Positions 1 to 13,303 are shown, numbered from the stretch's first letter. The stretch is 64,000 nt of DNA from Synchiropus splendidus (GCF_027744825.2 NC_071336.1:13667501-13731500), one strand, 5' to 3'. The notes: generated from the letters alone by a model not told the origin. Numbers and translations are program-made.

Positions 1-59
1 CTGACTTGACGTCCTCCGGGTCCACTCGCTGACTCTCCTCACTTGGAAAGTCAAAAACA

Positions 60-480
60 ATGAGTGCGCGCGACACACAAGTGCGCCTGGAGCAGCACGG
101 GAGATGTGTCCGCGCACCCCCGGGGAAGGGAACCACCGCGGGGATATAACTTGACCAGCGAGACGTTTTTTTTAAACGACAAACCATGCCTTTTTGCAAA
201 CGGACGATACTTCCCAAAGATGTTTGCAAACCCGGCGGCCGGACGGTGCCGGAGGCGCGGCAGCTGGAGCTTCTCGGGGACTTGTCGGACGCTTGCGCCT
301 TCACCCTGGGCTCGCTGCTCCGGCAGCTCGCCGATGTGTCGCGACACTCGGTCAGCATCCTGGAGGAGCTGGAGGGGGAGCTGGTGTCCGTCTGCTCCCG
401 GTCCGGAGAGCTGGAGGTCAGACTGGCCCGGCTGCAGAGGAACGTCGCCGACATGACCAGCAGACCTCCACCGAGAAGTA
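60..480 (+). promoter_or_regulatory. CpG-rich gene start (5' flank, 5' UTR and exon 1)
   Basis: This stretch is clearly richer in G+C and CpG than the rest of the window, with GCGCGCGAC near 67, CCGCGCACCCCCGGGG near 110 and many CpGs through exon 1. That fits the unmethylated island normally found over a vertebrate first exon. A TATA-like GATATAA lies near 142, only about 40 bp before the ATG, so it may or may not be used. The transcription start cannot be fixed from sequence, and most of the promoter probably lies left of the window. Several overlapping open frames on both strands here are by-products of the high G+C content. Confidence 0.6.
186..477 (+). CDS. nhsl2: NHS-like protein 2 (Nance-Horan syndrome family), coding exon 1
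   Basis: This is the first coding exon of an NHS-family actin-regulatory protein. The ATG at 186 opens 97 codons plus one base, ending at the donor GAGAA|GTAAGA (GT at 478-479, phase 1). The peptide starts MPFCKRTILPKDVCKP, and the MPF-x-(K/R)R start is shared by NHS, NHSL1 and NHSL2. Residues about 27-65 form a leucine-rich helical segment (LGSLLRQLADVSRHSVSILE), followed by a second helix to about residue 90. In this family exon 1 supplies the start of the WAVE-homology domain, linked by published work to Abi/WAVE-complex binding and lamellipodial actin control. The choice of NHSL2 over NHS or NHSL1 rests mainly on exon 2. Reading past the donor reaches a stop at 554, which would represent intron retention. 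No promoter-proximal neighbour gene is visible. Identity is recalled from family knowledge and was not searched. Confidence 0.9.
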
Positions 481-1770
481 AGAAACAAGTCCACCTTTTT
501 ACCTCAACTGTGGCTGTTGGCTGCTCGCTCTGTTTTAAAGCGAACTGTTGTTGAGACTGACAAATAGACTCGTCCACTGATGGAGGGAACGAACTTTTCA
601 ACGCCTCAGTCGCTTTGCTTATTTATGTGAACTTTTATGTTGAACAAGTCAGACGTTTCCTGCGGTGTTTGGGGTCCCGAGTGGAGACCCCCAGTTAGGC
701 GTGTACATGCGGACAGATGTAAGTACACATTTGTTTACACTGAGATCCACAGCGAGGAGTTGTAAACAGACTCGCCTCTAGAGCCTGAAATAAAACCCAA
801 TATGTTGTGGATCTGAAGCAACGCCATGACACATATGACCATGGTGATGACTTCAGCCATTGTTAGTTGCTGAATGAGGCCTCTTTTTAAAACAAGGATA
901 CTTGTCGTTGGAGGCTAAAAAGTAAAAATGAAACCTAATGAAAATGACTAATAAAGAGTCAGGGCAACTTCAAAGTCAGCAGGATGTGGGATTGAAGCCA
1001 GTGAACATGCCGGTTGAGTCTCATGAAATCCTGGCTCTTTGTCGGTGCAACATGCATGATGGACGGGTCACCTGTCCAGGTTGTCCCCTGCCAATGTGGG
1101 TGGAACGTGACTCCTCCGAGGAAGTGGAAGATCATGATTTCATCAATTAGGTTTTGATGGAGGTGAAGTCTGACACTCAGAGACTCTGAGACTCAGAAAC
1201 CAGGAGGAATCACATGATTCTTAGGGTGATAGGTGCCAGTGAAACAGTTGCCATTGGCTGAATAATTTGGGCTTCTAAGTCCAGCCACCCAACTTTCCCT
1301 GGAAGATCCCTCAGGAAGCAAGTCTCCCCAACACATCCAGAAGCTCCCCTCCATGCTCTGGGTTTGACCTTTGTCTCCACCTCCAGTAGCCATCCTGACT
1401 AAACATCAAAACCACCTCAGATGCTTCCTCTACCTTCATGTAGCGGCCCGCTGTCTCCAGAGCTGCCCGGGCTTCTCATCAAAGTCTGGCAGAAGAGCTA
1501 CCATCCAGCTCATCAATTCCACAGCAGCTCAGTGATGCTTTTGAGTCGTGTTGTTGAGCAACCCTCTTCACCTTGTCACCCCATTTTAAGCTGTTTTGTC
1601 GCTGCGCTTTCAAGAGCTAATGGCGAATGGAATCAGGTGCGAAGCATGGTGGGAAGTTGAGCTTTCTACCTCTCATTCTTCATACTTAGAGGGCTTTTTT
1701 GTTTGAGTTACTGAGCGACTGAGTGAATGAGGCAAGCCAACTGTGAACAGGGGTTTACGAGGCTGTTGGT

Positions 1771-1771
<1 letters not shown>

Positions 1772-1798
<27 letters not shown>
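1772..1798. repeat. (GT)n microsatellite
   Basis: Uninterrupted GT dinucleotides, about 13 units. Confidence 0.95.
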
Positions 1799-1804
<6 letters not shown>

Positions 1805-2128
1805 AGTGCGGAGTGTGACAAGTGAAAGTCCCTCCAAACACAGACCAGATGGAGCTGCAAGGAGGATAAGGAGATAGTTAAAAAAAGACACGGTCCTCAT
1901 TTAAATTTACTTTATCAACCGAAGCCGACTTGTGTGTGTGCGTGCATGTGCAGGTGCACGCGTATATAGAAGTCAGAATCTTTACGTATCTGTGATGTGC
2001 AATAACTTATCTCCATTCTCTTCTTTCTAAATTCTGTGTGGGCTTTTTTGGCGGAAGCCAAGTGTATCACAGGCATGTGGGCTGTAGAAGAACACAGAAA
2101 AATAATCGATACCACCACCGAGTCTTTG

Positions 2129-2156
2129 TCATCATCATCATCATCAGCATCATCAC
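2129..2156. repeat. (ATC)n trinucleotide run
   Basis: TCATCATCATCATCATCAGCATCATCAC: about nine units with one interrupted. Confidence 0.85.
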
Positions 2157-3339
2157 TCCAGCACCTCCTTCCTCTTACTTTTCTCGTTTACTTTACATTG
2201 TTTCTAGTTATTTTAATCATTTGCAGCTGTTTATTTTCAAACATTTCTCCAAAGAGTTTTTTCTGATATGAGATATCAGAATAGAGACAGCACGTCAAAG
2301 TACCTTCACGTGGACTCTGGATCAGAGCTGTGTGATCTGAATTAACACCATCTGGGCAGGAAAACACAGGTCGAGCTGCGCATGAACACATCAATCGTGA
2401 CACGATCTGTGACTGTGGTTTGTTGTGAGGTTATACAAATTGGTGATTATGAGAAAATGATACAGTTGATAGAAAGGTTTTCCTCCAGCAACAGTTCCAG
2501 ACTCCACCTGCCAAACGCTCTGCGAGAGTGTTGTGTAATACTCTGTGAAACACATGTTCCAGGTTTGGATGGAGGGATTTTTCCACATAGCTGGGTCTGC
2601 GGAGCTCTGCACTTGGAGGGTCAGAGCTGCTTCCCTCGGTCCGAGCCAGAGGAAGGGGATGTCTGTTATCACTTTGCAGGGCTGATAGCAGGAGCTTGCA
2701 TGTTTGCGTGTCCCCTGGTGAGTCTGGTTGTCACTCAGGGGCACTTGAACTCCTGGAGCGCGTCTTTTTCACACTCTCACGTGGGTCCACTTCCTTCCTT
2801 GCTCTGCAGCTTCTGGCCAGGGAAAGGGAATCTTAGGCATGTGAATGTGAACCAAAGTCACTTTCTTTATCTCCTTCCATTTCTTCTCCTGGTGACTTGT
2901 TGATGTACTGAGGGCTGTTTTAAGGAACCATGGAGGGCAAGAAAACAAGTTCTGCTGTCTGTTTTCATTGTTTGGAGTAAAACATGGTTTTAAATGTTGA
3001 GTCTTTGTTCCTGGTGGTAGTTTCCCTAAACTAATTAGCTGTCAATTTAGAATAAATTAAAGCCAATTGCCTTTTTTTTGGCCTTCAATAAGTCGCGGTT
3101 CTCTGAGGTTTTCAAATAAAGAGGCAATTTTTTTTCAAATTTTCAATGTTAGTTTAGTATTGAAGGTCCCGTTGTGTTGTTTATTGCTGCACCTTGTCCT
3201 TTGTATAACCATTTTAAATAACACTACACCAACGAAAAATTCACATTATTTTTACTACACCCATCTTTTTCTGTTCTTCACCAGTAATTTCTTTTATAAA
3301 CTGGATGGAGAGTGAAGCAATACTTTTGTGAATACATGA

Positions 3340-3594
3340 TGTTCGTGCATGCTCCCTCACATAAGGACACTGCCACCACTCCGGTTCGCTGTCGGCACCA
3401 TGCATTCTTCCGTTCCTCACCTTGAGACTCCATACAGTTCGGAAGCCATCTGTTCCGAAAATATTTATGTTGGTCTCATTGCTCCAGAGTACTGAGTCCC
3501 AGTAGTCCTTTTTATTGTGGTTTTGCTTTAGAAAGTGCTGCTTTTGTGGAGCGTGCCTGGGTACTGAACAATTGGACTGGCCAGTTGTTGTCAT
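3340..3594 (-). pseudogene. Tc1/mariner-like transposase fragment
   Basis: The minus-strand translation contains KKDYWDSVLWSNETNINIFG, then TDGFRTVW. This matches the first catalytic block of Tc1-type DDE transposases (…YW…VLWSDET…N.FG.DG…VW). The block normally carries the first catalytic Asp in WSDET; here the codon at about 3478-3480 encodes Asn, giving WSNET. No second or third catalytic block follows, and no terminal inverted repeats were recognised. It is therefore a decayed internal fragment, not an active gene. Confidence 0.8.
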
Positions 3595-3600
3595 CCTTTA

Positions 3601-6600
3601 TAAAATGGGTATTGTTGACCTTACTTTCACCCTGTTATAAGGCAAACATGTCATATAAAACATTGTATTGTCAACATTTTGGAGCTTGTTCCTATTTTCA
3701 TGTAGGTATTGTTAAAACTCTTCAACAATGAAACCTCGAAAAAGGAATGAAAGGGTAACATGGTCTCTTTGACATGACAACTATTTGATGTGTTGAATAA
3801 CACAATGCACAAATATTGTCACTAAGACATAATCAAAATGGACTGAAAATGGAATCTGAGCTCATTCTCTTTCATAATAATTGGTCTACATTATTGATGT
3901 TTAAATAATGTTAAGATATTTTAATGATTTAATGGTTGGAGAAAGAGATTAATAATGAAAACTGTATTTTGGATTTTGTAATGATGTATGGAGAAAAAAG
4001 GATGCCAGAAATGTTTTGCAACTGTTTTGCCATAAAAACCTCAAGCATGCAGTACTTTTTATGTGAAATAGTCCATATATCCGTTGTGCCTAATGTTTTA
4101 TATTCATTCATTTCATTATACAGGATGAGTCACGTCTTAGAGGCCAACAAGAATTTAACGTGTCATTTTTCTTGTACGTTTTGATCGGTGTCACAGGCCG
4201 ATGAAAAAGTCATCACTCAACTACTGATTTCTCTTTTCTGAAACTTCTGATTTGACCCTCGCAGTGCTCAAAAAAGAGGATTTAACAGCCTGCCCCTTCT
4301 CCTCTTTAAACCGACTGCGATTCCCACGGGTGGACCGGTGTCCCTCTCGCCTGGCCTCAGTAATTCCCCCCTCTCTCTTCTGCTGCTTAACCTCGGTCTG
4401 ATGTTGATGAGCAGTGACACTAAACACCGCACAAGCAACAGTGACTTTTTAAGTCAGAAATGTAACTTGGGGAGCCGCTGTTTGAATTGCTTGTATGTTC
4501 TCCTCACTCCGCCGCCGTGGTTTTTCCATGCAGGCGTTTCATCTGTGTCAGAATGATCACCCTCCGGATCCTCCTCCACCATCACATCTCAGCCCACTAG
4601 CCTGATTCACTCCTCACTAGCTTCCTGTCAACACACACGCAAAATATGCTTGTGAGCATTTTAAGAAAAATGAAGCCTGCACCACGTGTACTAAGTAAAA
4701 ATTGTAATATGCCCATCACTAATCTAATCTCGGCAAACAGTTTGTTAATTACTGAAGTGAAACCCCTGCCATCTAGTGGCGGGAGGCCGTCAATTACATT
4801 GTTGACAATGATGTCTACACCATAAATGAAGTTCTCTTACACCGCGGAGGACGAAATGTGAAAAGAAGAGAACCATATTTTACATGAATAATGTCAGTTA
4901 ATTCACGTCAAGTCTCATCCACACCCTGTCAGTTGAGCAACCACTGTGAAGAAAGATGGATAACAATGACTCACTCACTGGCTTATTCTTCTAAAATGTA
5001 TTTTTGACTCACATCACCCTTGCCTGAGGTTGAGCGCCCAGTTCCTCTGGTAGTGTATCATGTTGTCCTTTCAACCTCAAATAGTTCCTGGGTTGGCAAG
5101 TTGTTGTGTTTTTACTGGTCAGTGCAAAGCCATAATAGATGTAATATGGCTTAAGTTTCTGTTGGAGCGTCCATTGTTGATGCTGGTGAAGTGTGTGTGG
5201 CCCTGTTTTCCTGTGTGAGAAAGAGTGGGGGATAATTGGTGACTAGAATAAGGATTTAGATGGAGTCGAGCTCTCTGGTCCCCTGGTGGGTCCTGTGGTT
5301 GTACGTGGTCATAAATATCTCAGTGGTTTGTGTCCATATAAGTGACATGACAAGCAAAACAAAATGGTGTCTGCGCTCAAGTTAGTTTGAGAATGAATAG
5401 TGAGTTAGACTTCCTCATCTCCTGGTCTTCAGATGAGGTCATCACGGGTTATAGTCACGCAAGTTCAATCTGAGTTCAGAATGATATTTGTTGTTATTCC
5501 TGGAGGCGAAATAAAGCGGACTCATTTCCATTTCTGGTCTCAAAACGCCAATGTAAATTGTACTCTGCCATCAATAAAACTCCCTGGAAACACTATGGAC
5601 CCTAGAGGTGTGTCGTAGGCGTTTGTCCTGATTCCATTTTCCTGATACGTGGGTGCATGTGATTTATATTGCTATTGGGATTTCATAATAGTGATTATTA
5701 CAGCTTTAGTTTCCTTATCGAAAGCCATAATTCCAATCATTCCCATAAAAAAAGGTTTAGTCATGGTTGTGACCGTGGGGTGTATTTGTGTACTTATAAA
5801 GAGTATTAATTAATAAGTGCAGGAACACCAAGTTATTTCAGTGATTGAGAGCCAGCGCCACTAGAGACCTCAGAAGAGAAGAAGAAGAAATCACAGCTGC
5901 ATTGGGATTAAATAAGCAATAACTTCAGGTACCATCCTCGATCACATTCATGGTGTCAAACAGAAACCTCAGAGGAGCACTACCAAGCATCAGTTGGCAC
6001 ATCATTAGCTTGTTGCAAAAACTGCCCGTTCCATGCTGAGGAGGAAACACTGCTGGCTACTGGTGGAAGACGGTCACTTCCCTATCTTCACCTCACAAAC
6101 TTGACGTCCACAGTAGGAGGCCCGCGAGCCGTGAGTTTGAGACGTGAGCGCATCTCTGTTATGCCTGAGAGACTGGTCACAAACTGGCCTCATGTGAAAT
6201 CACACAGGTCCACTTTGAAAATTTTGATATTTCAACTTGCAGTCATTTTGAGTGAGGAAAGTCGTGTTGAGTGCAAAGACTCTGTAGGACGTTGCAACTA
6301 CGCAGATGTCCTGCTAGTCATACAAGGCGCAGAGGGGAAGGGGGAAAACCCGAACAGCATAAAACGGCCTCATGTTTCCCTCATTAAATCATGTTTCCCA
6401 CCCTCCACTCTGCTTTTCTTGGTCGGCTTCTTCGACCATCACCAGGAGCAGTTTGAGGGAAGCTTCAGCGCCCTCTTTTTGTTATTGAAATGCGTTTGTT
6501 TTGTAGGGCTGGCGTAAGTCGCATAATTGCTGCGCTCATGATCATGAATGGAGGTCTGATTAAATAAGAGGCTGGTTGTGTGTACATGTGGAGGACCTTC

Positions 6601-7322
6601 CTCTGGAGCTCTAAATGATTTTCCAGTTCCTGCTTCAACCGTCTTTCTTTTATTGTCTTCTGCTGCACTCCCATGCTCACGCACACACCGCAGCGCTCAC
6701 ATGAGGACCAGGCATGAGCCCAGTGTTTATATTATGCCATAGAGAGCAGATTCCTATCACAGAGGAATGAGCAGAGGGAGAAAGAGGAGGGGGGAGAGAA
6801 AGCAGCAGGGAGACGACAGAAAAGAAACAGTCCAAAGAAAGAGTAATGCATAATTAACTCGATACACATGTTCTCACTGAGAGAATAGAAGTGTTTTATT
6901 CGGCAGTCAACTGTTGAGCGTGCACACGTTAGTGGAGCTGTCGGGTAAAAGAGAGAAAGACCTATTCTGATGGGAGCAGAGAAGTGGCAGAGAAGGAGGG
7001 CGGACTTTCGGTCATGGTGCCAGCCAGTGTAAAGTTTCTTCTCACAGATGACCTTGTGTTTTTCTCGTTTTCCTCCCACGCTTCCAGCTGAAGGAGAAAT
7101 TCAACAAGGAGAGGTGTACAAGTATCGACTCCTCACAAAAAAGGTCAAATGTCTTTCAAACAGAAAACTATCATTGATTACAGGTCCATGCAGTTGTAGA
7201 TGACACAACTGACGGACCAATGTTTGTCTGACAAGTGAGAGTTTTCATTGGCCATTCATGGTCTAGTTCCACGCCTGGGAGTACATTGGGTTAGTGTCAG
7301 GGAGCTGAGGCAAGGAGGAGTC
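3601..7322. other. Intron sequence, nothing recognised
   Basis: AT-rich unique sequence. A purine-rich patch (GAGG/GAGA) lies at about 6765-6830. Open frames here (up to 138 codons at 6101-6517) show no domain or codon pattern I can support. Confidence 0.5.
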
Positions 7323-8408
7323 TAGGGATGGGCGATATGGACAATAAAAGTTATCGCGATAAACTTTGTTGATAACAATAATTATCACGATCAATACATT
7401 TTTATTCTTTTCCATGTGTTGTACACACTACACACTCGCTCTTGAAACTCTTTTATGATGAAACTTATTAGTGGAGTTTGTCTCCAACATCATTATGTGT
7501 TTATGTTTAAATATAATAGTTAGCTAAGTGTCAATGTTTCACGTCTCTGGTAGAAGCCGCTGGTGTCTGACAGACTGCTCCGCCAGCTTTATTTAGGGGT
7601 TCAATTGAGCCGCGCTGTAGCTCATGTCTCTTAACAGTTGACTTTAACTATGGACCAGTCTCCGAAATGCTATTGAAGAAATATTAGAAATAATATGAAT
7701 AAATGATCATTTAGTCATATTCTATTCTCAAAATCATTATACAAACTGCCAGTCCTTTGTCTTGTGTGGTGAAAAACCTTTTCACAATTCTCTCTCCTAA
7801 AATGGTTGTTTTTCATTGCCTTATTGAAGATTTCGCTAATACTTGAACCGTTTTAGAATTTGTTGATGGTCCCTAACTGATAGTAGCATCAGCGCTGCCT
7901 GTGAGAGTGTGTCCGCGATCAGTGAACCCCAATGGGGACCGGGAAGAGGACGGCGCCATAAGTACCGGAGCGGAGGTTCGTCTAATATGCATCTATTTTC
8001 ACCGCGGTGTTTCGCATCGGCGGTAGACCTGCATGTGTTGATATGAACCAAGGCAGACGACCGCGTTTGGAAACCTATGAGGACCGCTGCATCTAATAAA
8101 ATAAACACAGAATCAGAGACTCAGAGTCGACCACTGTCATCAAAAGTTCCCTGTATTAAAAATAAGTTTAAAACTACGATCGTGAACCAAAGTCCACCAC
8201 AGTCTTCACAACTGTCACACGCCGGTGTCGGCTGTCAAAAGCTGGAGAGCTGGAGAGCGCGGCGCGTCGTCTCATCATGTTCACTTGTGCAAGTCCAATG
8301 CAGCGACTGAGCCGCGTGTTTATCAAATTTATTGTGAGATGCAGAATTGTCATCGTAGAGATTGTGTTTGGCGGTAAATCGTGTACGATAAGTTATCGCC
8401 TACCCCTA
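7323..8408. mobile_element. hAT-like element, non-autonomous, about 1.09 kb
   Basis: The left end TAGGGATGGGCGATA (7323-7337) is mirrored by the right end TATCGCCTACCCCTA (8394-8408), with one mismatch plus subterminal GATAA/TTATC similarity. The motif TAGGGxTGGGCGATA is a common end of hAT-type elements in fish. Flanking octamers GAGGAGTC and CAGGATCC are only partly alike, so the target-site duplication has decayed. The interior has several CpG-containing patches (7900-8270) and no recognisable transposase. Confidence 0.65.
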
Positions 8409-10588
8409 CAGGATCCCCCATGGATGATGATGTTAGCTAATGATATAGTAATTGGTAGTGCGGGTGAGGGGGAGGTGGAGATAAGAAGAATCAGTTGAAG
8501 CAAGACAGAGCAAGTGTGTGTGAAAGGGAGGCAGGAGGCAACAGGTGCAAATAACAGGCGAGGTCCATTGAGGTCAATAATGCCGTTTCCATCTGAACGT
8601 TTCAACATTTTTACCAAATTTAGTGAAAATGTGCTAAGAGAAAACATAACTTTATGCCTGTTTCCATTTTTTATTGTTCTGCCTATCAATGAGAGGCGAG
8701 TGTGCCATGAAATGATGTCATCAAAGAGCGTCTCTCTGCCACAAAAACAACACACTCAACTGATGTTTCTTTGCTGCCGCACATTTTTCTATCCCATCAT
8801 TTTCCATGCCGGTTTCTAAAAAGTGCTCGGTAAAAACAAAGTTGTTTCTGCTGTCAGCATGGATCTGCTGTTTACCGACGATGCAGCTCAGCTTTTATTC
8901 CTAGTCAGAGACATGAGATAGCATTACACGTGTTTCTTGCAGCTCTGTGGTCACCTGCTTCCTGCTCTCTCGACAACACAGGGAGTAATCGGCTTCAATT
9001 TCAATTCCATAACTTCATGTTCCATCATTGTTTGAGAATTGTTTGCTTGCAAGCCTGTGTTTGTAACTGGCTTCTCTGAAGAGTGTGTGCTGCCCACACG
9101 TCCAAAGCACTTATACTGGCAGTGGAAGTGTTCTAACCTGAACAGTTGTGGTGAATGTACACTAATGTTTAGTACTGTTTAGTGCTTTGAAATGGCTTTC
9201 GGGTAGACAGGGGAAGACCGAGGCAGAGAGGAGCTGTGACGGCATCTTTTATCCGCAAAACCTGTTTCCATTGCAAAAAGTCATAACCATCCACCTATTT
9301 TTATTTGAATTCTTTTTCAGGTGTCGTTTTCTTAGAGACAGAACCGACTGAATCCGTCGCTCTGTTTGGTGTAGCGCTTGTTATCCACCTGAATCTGAAC
9401 CTTTTGAAAGACTTTTCATGAACGCAGTGGTAGTAGATGAGTGCTCACTCTCTCTCTGAGACCTGCTAGAAGAGAGATCAGTTTGGAAATATTTCACAAA
9501 CATAGCAAAGTCTGCTGGAGTTTCGCCAAACTGCGAAGCCTCCCATCAAAGTCAATGTTTTTCAATTGTCCTTTTGGCAGAATAGTTACTGCATTCTGCA
9601 ATGATTTTTCTCCTTGAAGAGGCATATAAAACGTGTATGAATTTAAATGATTTAATCGGTATCGGCAGCAAAAATCCTGATCAGAGCATCCTTAATAATA
9701 CGCTATTTTTGGATAACAGACACCTTATTTAGGGTATTATTGTGAAAGAATGATTTAAAAAATAAAATGCTCATTCTCAAAACGCAGCACTTGATTTCAA
9801 AGTTCAGTTCACTTTTGTTTAGTTGTGTGTCAGACAGATGGAAATGTGTTGTCCTCATGTGTGAGAGCACCAGCAGACTGGTGTGCTTGTGTGCATTGTG
9901 CACTCTGACTTTATCAATGTGGTGAATTTTTTTGGAGAGGACAAAAGGCTAGCTGTCAACACGTTTAACGCTGGAGACGACTCACAGTAATGGTGGACGT
10001 GATCGCTCCCAGATGACGGACAGAACACAATGTTTTTGTACTCAGCTGAATCAGATGCATCACTGACATGTGCAGGGAAGAGCTTCCCACGAAGTTGTGT
10101 GTAACAACTGACATGTTTGTGACAACATTTTCATTACGATGTTCATTTTCAGATGGGTAAGGACATTTGGGGACGAGGGATGAGTCTGCTGTAGAGTAGC
10201 ACAACAGAACGCACCGTTCTGACTCAGGACACACGGACCTGGACATCCTGCCGTGTGTGTGTGTGTGTGTGTCAGTGTCCATTGCTTGGCACTGCCACTG
10301 AGACATGGTGTGAATAAACAGCATGTGAGTGTGTGTGTGTAGCAGACCTCCTATGTGTTAGCTTGTGTGTGGTTGATGGCATTTATGAGTCACACTGACC
10401 CGGCTATCTATTTCAGCTTCAATTAGGATGCTGCTCATAAGATGATCGTTTTTTTTGTTTGTTTGTTTTATTTGTAGTCCGGTTGACCTGTGTCTCCTTT
10501 TTGTGTTCTCAGACTGAAGGTTACAATGAAGGGTACACACATTTTCATATGTTCTTCCATTATTTGGCCGTGATTGCTGTCGCAGTTC
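8409..10588. other. Intron sequence, nothing but simple repeats
   Basis: Unique AT-rich sequence with (GT)n at 10253-10272 and a shorter GT run at 10330-10341. No exon-like or transposon-like signal was recognised. Confidence 0.5.
10253..10272. repeat. (GT)n microsatellite
   Basis: Ten GT units, with another short GT run about 60 bp downstream. Confidence 0.9.
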
Positions 10589-10649
10589 TTCTATCTATCT
10601 ATCTGTCTATCTATCTATATATCTACCTACCTACCTGTCTATCTATCTA

Positions 10650-10682
<33 letters not shown>

Positions 10683-10709
10683 ATATCTACCTACCTACCT
10701 GTCTATCTG

Positions 10710-10780
<71 letters not shown>

Positions 10781-10785
10781 GTCTA

Positions 10786-10848
<63 letters not shown>

Positions 10849-10849
10849 T

Positions 10850-10889
<40 letters not shown>

Positions 10890-10893
10890 TCTT

Positions 10894-10928
<35 letters not shown>

Positions 10929-10941
10929 TTCTGTCTGTCTA

Positions 10942-10984
<43 letters not shown>

Positions 10985-11036
10985 GTCCGTCCGTCCGTCT
11001 GTCCATCCATCCATTTATCTATCTATCTATCTATCC
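10589..11036. repeat. Compound tetranucleotide satellite (CTAT)n/(CTGT)n
   Basis: About 450 bp of alternating blocks of CTAT and CTGT, with CTAC (10624), CTTT and CCGT/CCAT variants near the right end. Because the unit is four bases, all plus frames stay open and translate as Tyr-Leu-Ser-Ile / Cys-Leu-Ser-Val repeats; these are artefacts. The left part holds a 60-66 bp higher-order duplication (the CTATATATCTACCTACC segment occurs near 10614 and 10678). Confidence 0.98.
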
Positions 11037-13303
11037 AAACATTGTAACTTTGTTGTGTGTGTGCGTCCTCCACCTGCCCTCTGCTCTGTATGAATCAGGC
11101 ACTCTGCCCTGCAGCTCACTCACCTGCTGCTCATTGTTTCATCCGTGACAACAGCTCAGGATGGAATTTTAAATTGACCTGTAAATCATTACCTGGTTAT
11201 TATTCCTCATCTATGATGTATTTCACAACGAATGTGTTTGCTATGTTAAATTTGTAAGTATAGATTTGTAACCAGGATTATGTATGTGTTTTGAGATAGA
11301 AGAATAAGCAAAGTGGTATGTCAGCCATGCTTTCAGCGTCAGTTATTTTTGTTGGTTAATGTACATTTTAAAGTCACATCATTATCAGCACAATATCCTG
11401 CACTTATATTAAGACTGTCAGGTAGGCCATCCTCTTTGGTGGGAGTCTTTGCTGTTTGTCCGGTGTCAGTACTCTATATTGAAGTGGATACTACTTGTGT
11501 TGAGCAGCTTGGACAATAAGTATTAGCGAGCTGATTTGCTTATCTGGCCAACTTCAACATGGCAGCTCTTTATTTAGATGTGGTGGGCTGTTAGTAGACC
11601 TCAGGGAGATTTTAAGCTCCAACTCAATCCGCTGAATTTGTGCTTCCACACATTTTCACTGCCGTGTTTCACTCCTCCTCTTCTTATAAATAATTCTTGG
11701 AAATTAAACTTCACAATCGGTTCCATTCTATTTAGAGGTCCTTCATGGCATTGTAATTTTGGTCTACTCGACAACTGGTTTGGATTTCAGGTTAATTCGG
11801 TGTATTTTATTCATTCATTATATGATTTTAATATTCAAAAGTAATTTGGCCAGACAACAAACATATCAGTAGCATAGTGTAGAATTATTTATGGGTTGTA
11901 AAATTAGTATCTTTGGATTAAATTTAATAGCACAGAGTGTAGTTTCATAATGGTCTTTAAGTGATGCCAAATATAGTGCCCTCATGCACAGCAACAATCT
12001 AAATCCCATGTCAGTACTAATTTAGGTCCAAACGCTGATGGACTGGCAGAATATAAGAATGAGATTTATGCAGTTTCTCATCAATGAGTTAAAATAAATA
12101 AATAAATAAGGCGGCTGTTGGGTATCTAAGTTCCTTTCATATGAACGGATGAAAATCAACGAATTTATGTTTCACTTCCTCTAATGACCACTGGGGGGCA
12201 GTAGAGATCAGAGGCTCAGGCCTCGGGAACTGATGAGGAAGGTTGTGCCTGAAGGCAGAACCAAAGTTCGTGGTGAAGGTCAAAACGGAGCTTTTTCTTT
12301 GTTTAGATAAAAATCAAATTTTTTTCTCTTTAAGCTTCTCCACTGCCAAGTAAATGTCATCAAGTCAATGATGAACATTATTCTTTATGCACTCAGAATC
12401 TAAAATCCAACTATTCACACAAGACAATATAAAAACACACTTTAGGTAAAGAAAAAAAATGTAATAATAAAAAAATCTATAATAATAATGCGATATCATT
12501 AGCTGATCCTGGTTCAGCATTTTAGCACCAGTTGGATGGTAATGATCCAACGTGTTAAGTTATTTCTGGAGGAACACTGAGAAGCACATTTGTTACTTTG
12601 CTCTTCTTTGAGGATCTATTTCAACTACAGAAAGCTTGTGATTTTTAACTTGTGAATTTTGAATCCATCATGGCTTCAATCACACAGACAAGATTGTTGA
12701 ATCTCCTCAGATGACTCGACCGGAGGCGAATACTGAGTGTATCTGTTCCTGTTGAGGACCATGACCACAGACTGCTTATTGGCATTTCACACTAAAATGA
12801 GATCTTTATCATCCGCCAGTCTGTACACAACTTTCCTACCTAGCTCATTATGACACTCACAAGCAGGGAAATAGAAATGATGTGCTGGGCATTTAAAAAA
12901 ATTCAACAATTTTTGTGGATATATTGTTCATTTCTGACGTTTGCTGTATCTTGGTGATCATTGTCTCTTTCTTGATGAGCGTCTTCCTCTGTTCCCCTCC
13001 GGTTTGTCTTCAACCACTGCTTCCAGCTTTGAAGACTTTGCTCTGATCAGGCTGTGTGATGTTGGAATCTTTCCTGTCATGCTTCTCAATTGTACTTTCC
13101 GTGGGGAATCTCACTGTTTTGGAGGATGAAAGCAGGAAATTACTCATGTGACCAGTATAGCTCAGTTTCTCATGGCCAAGAACTATTCTTATGCAAAAGA
13201 GTGCATTTTTATTCATGGCATTCATTTACCACATGGCTGTGGATATATTGCATACCTGCGTCTGTGTGGGAAATGTACAGCAGAAGATTTGTAGTTCTTA
13301 CTC
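11037..13303. other. Intron sequence, nothing recognised
   Basis: Unique AT-rich sequence with an (AAAT)n run at about 12091-12109. No exon or mobile element could be supported. Confidence 0.5.

Larger units (their letters stand above)
478..3339. other. Intron sequence, no gene recognised
   Basis: Mostly unique sequence. It holds a (GT)n run at 1772-1798 and a CATCATC-type run at 2129-2156. The 173-codon frame at 2382-2903 shows no domain, splice context or family resemblance and is judged a chance ORF. Confidence 0.6.

Noticed and set aside
51..494. Minus-strand 147-codon frame opposite exon 1
   Set aside because: It is the antisense shadow of a GC-rich coding exon; the plus frame carries the family signature and a correct donor.
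2382..2903. 173-codon plus-strand frame
   Set aside because: No recognisable domain, no exon signals, and a minus-strand frame of 117 codons over the same DNA; best explained by local composition.
10459..11148. 229- and 157-codon frames in the tetranucleotide satellite
   Set aside because: A four-base repeat lacking stop combinations stays open in all frames; the Tyr-Leu-Ser-Ile/Cys-Leu-Ser-Val pattern is an artefact.
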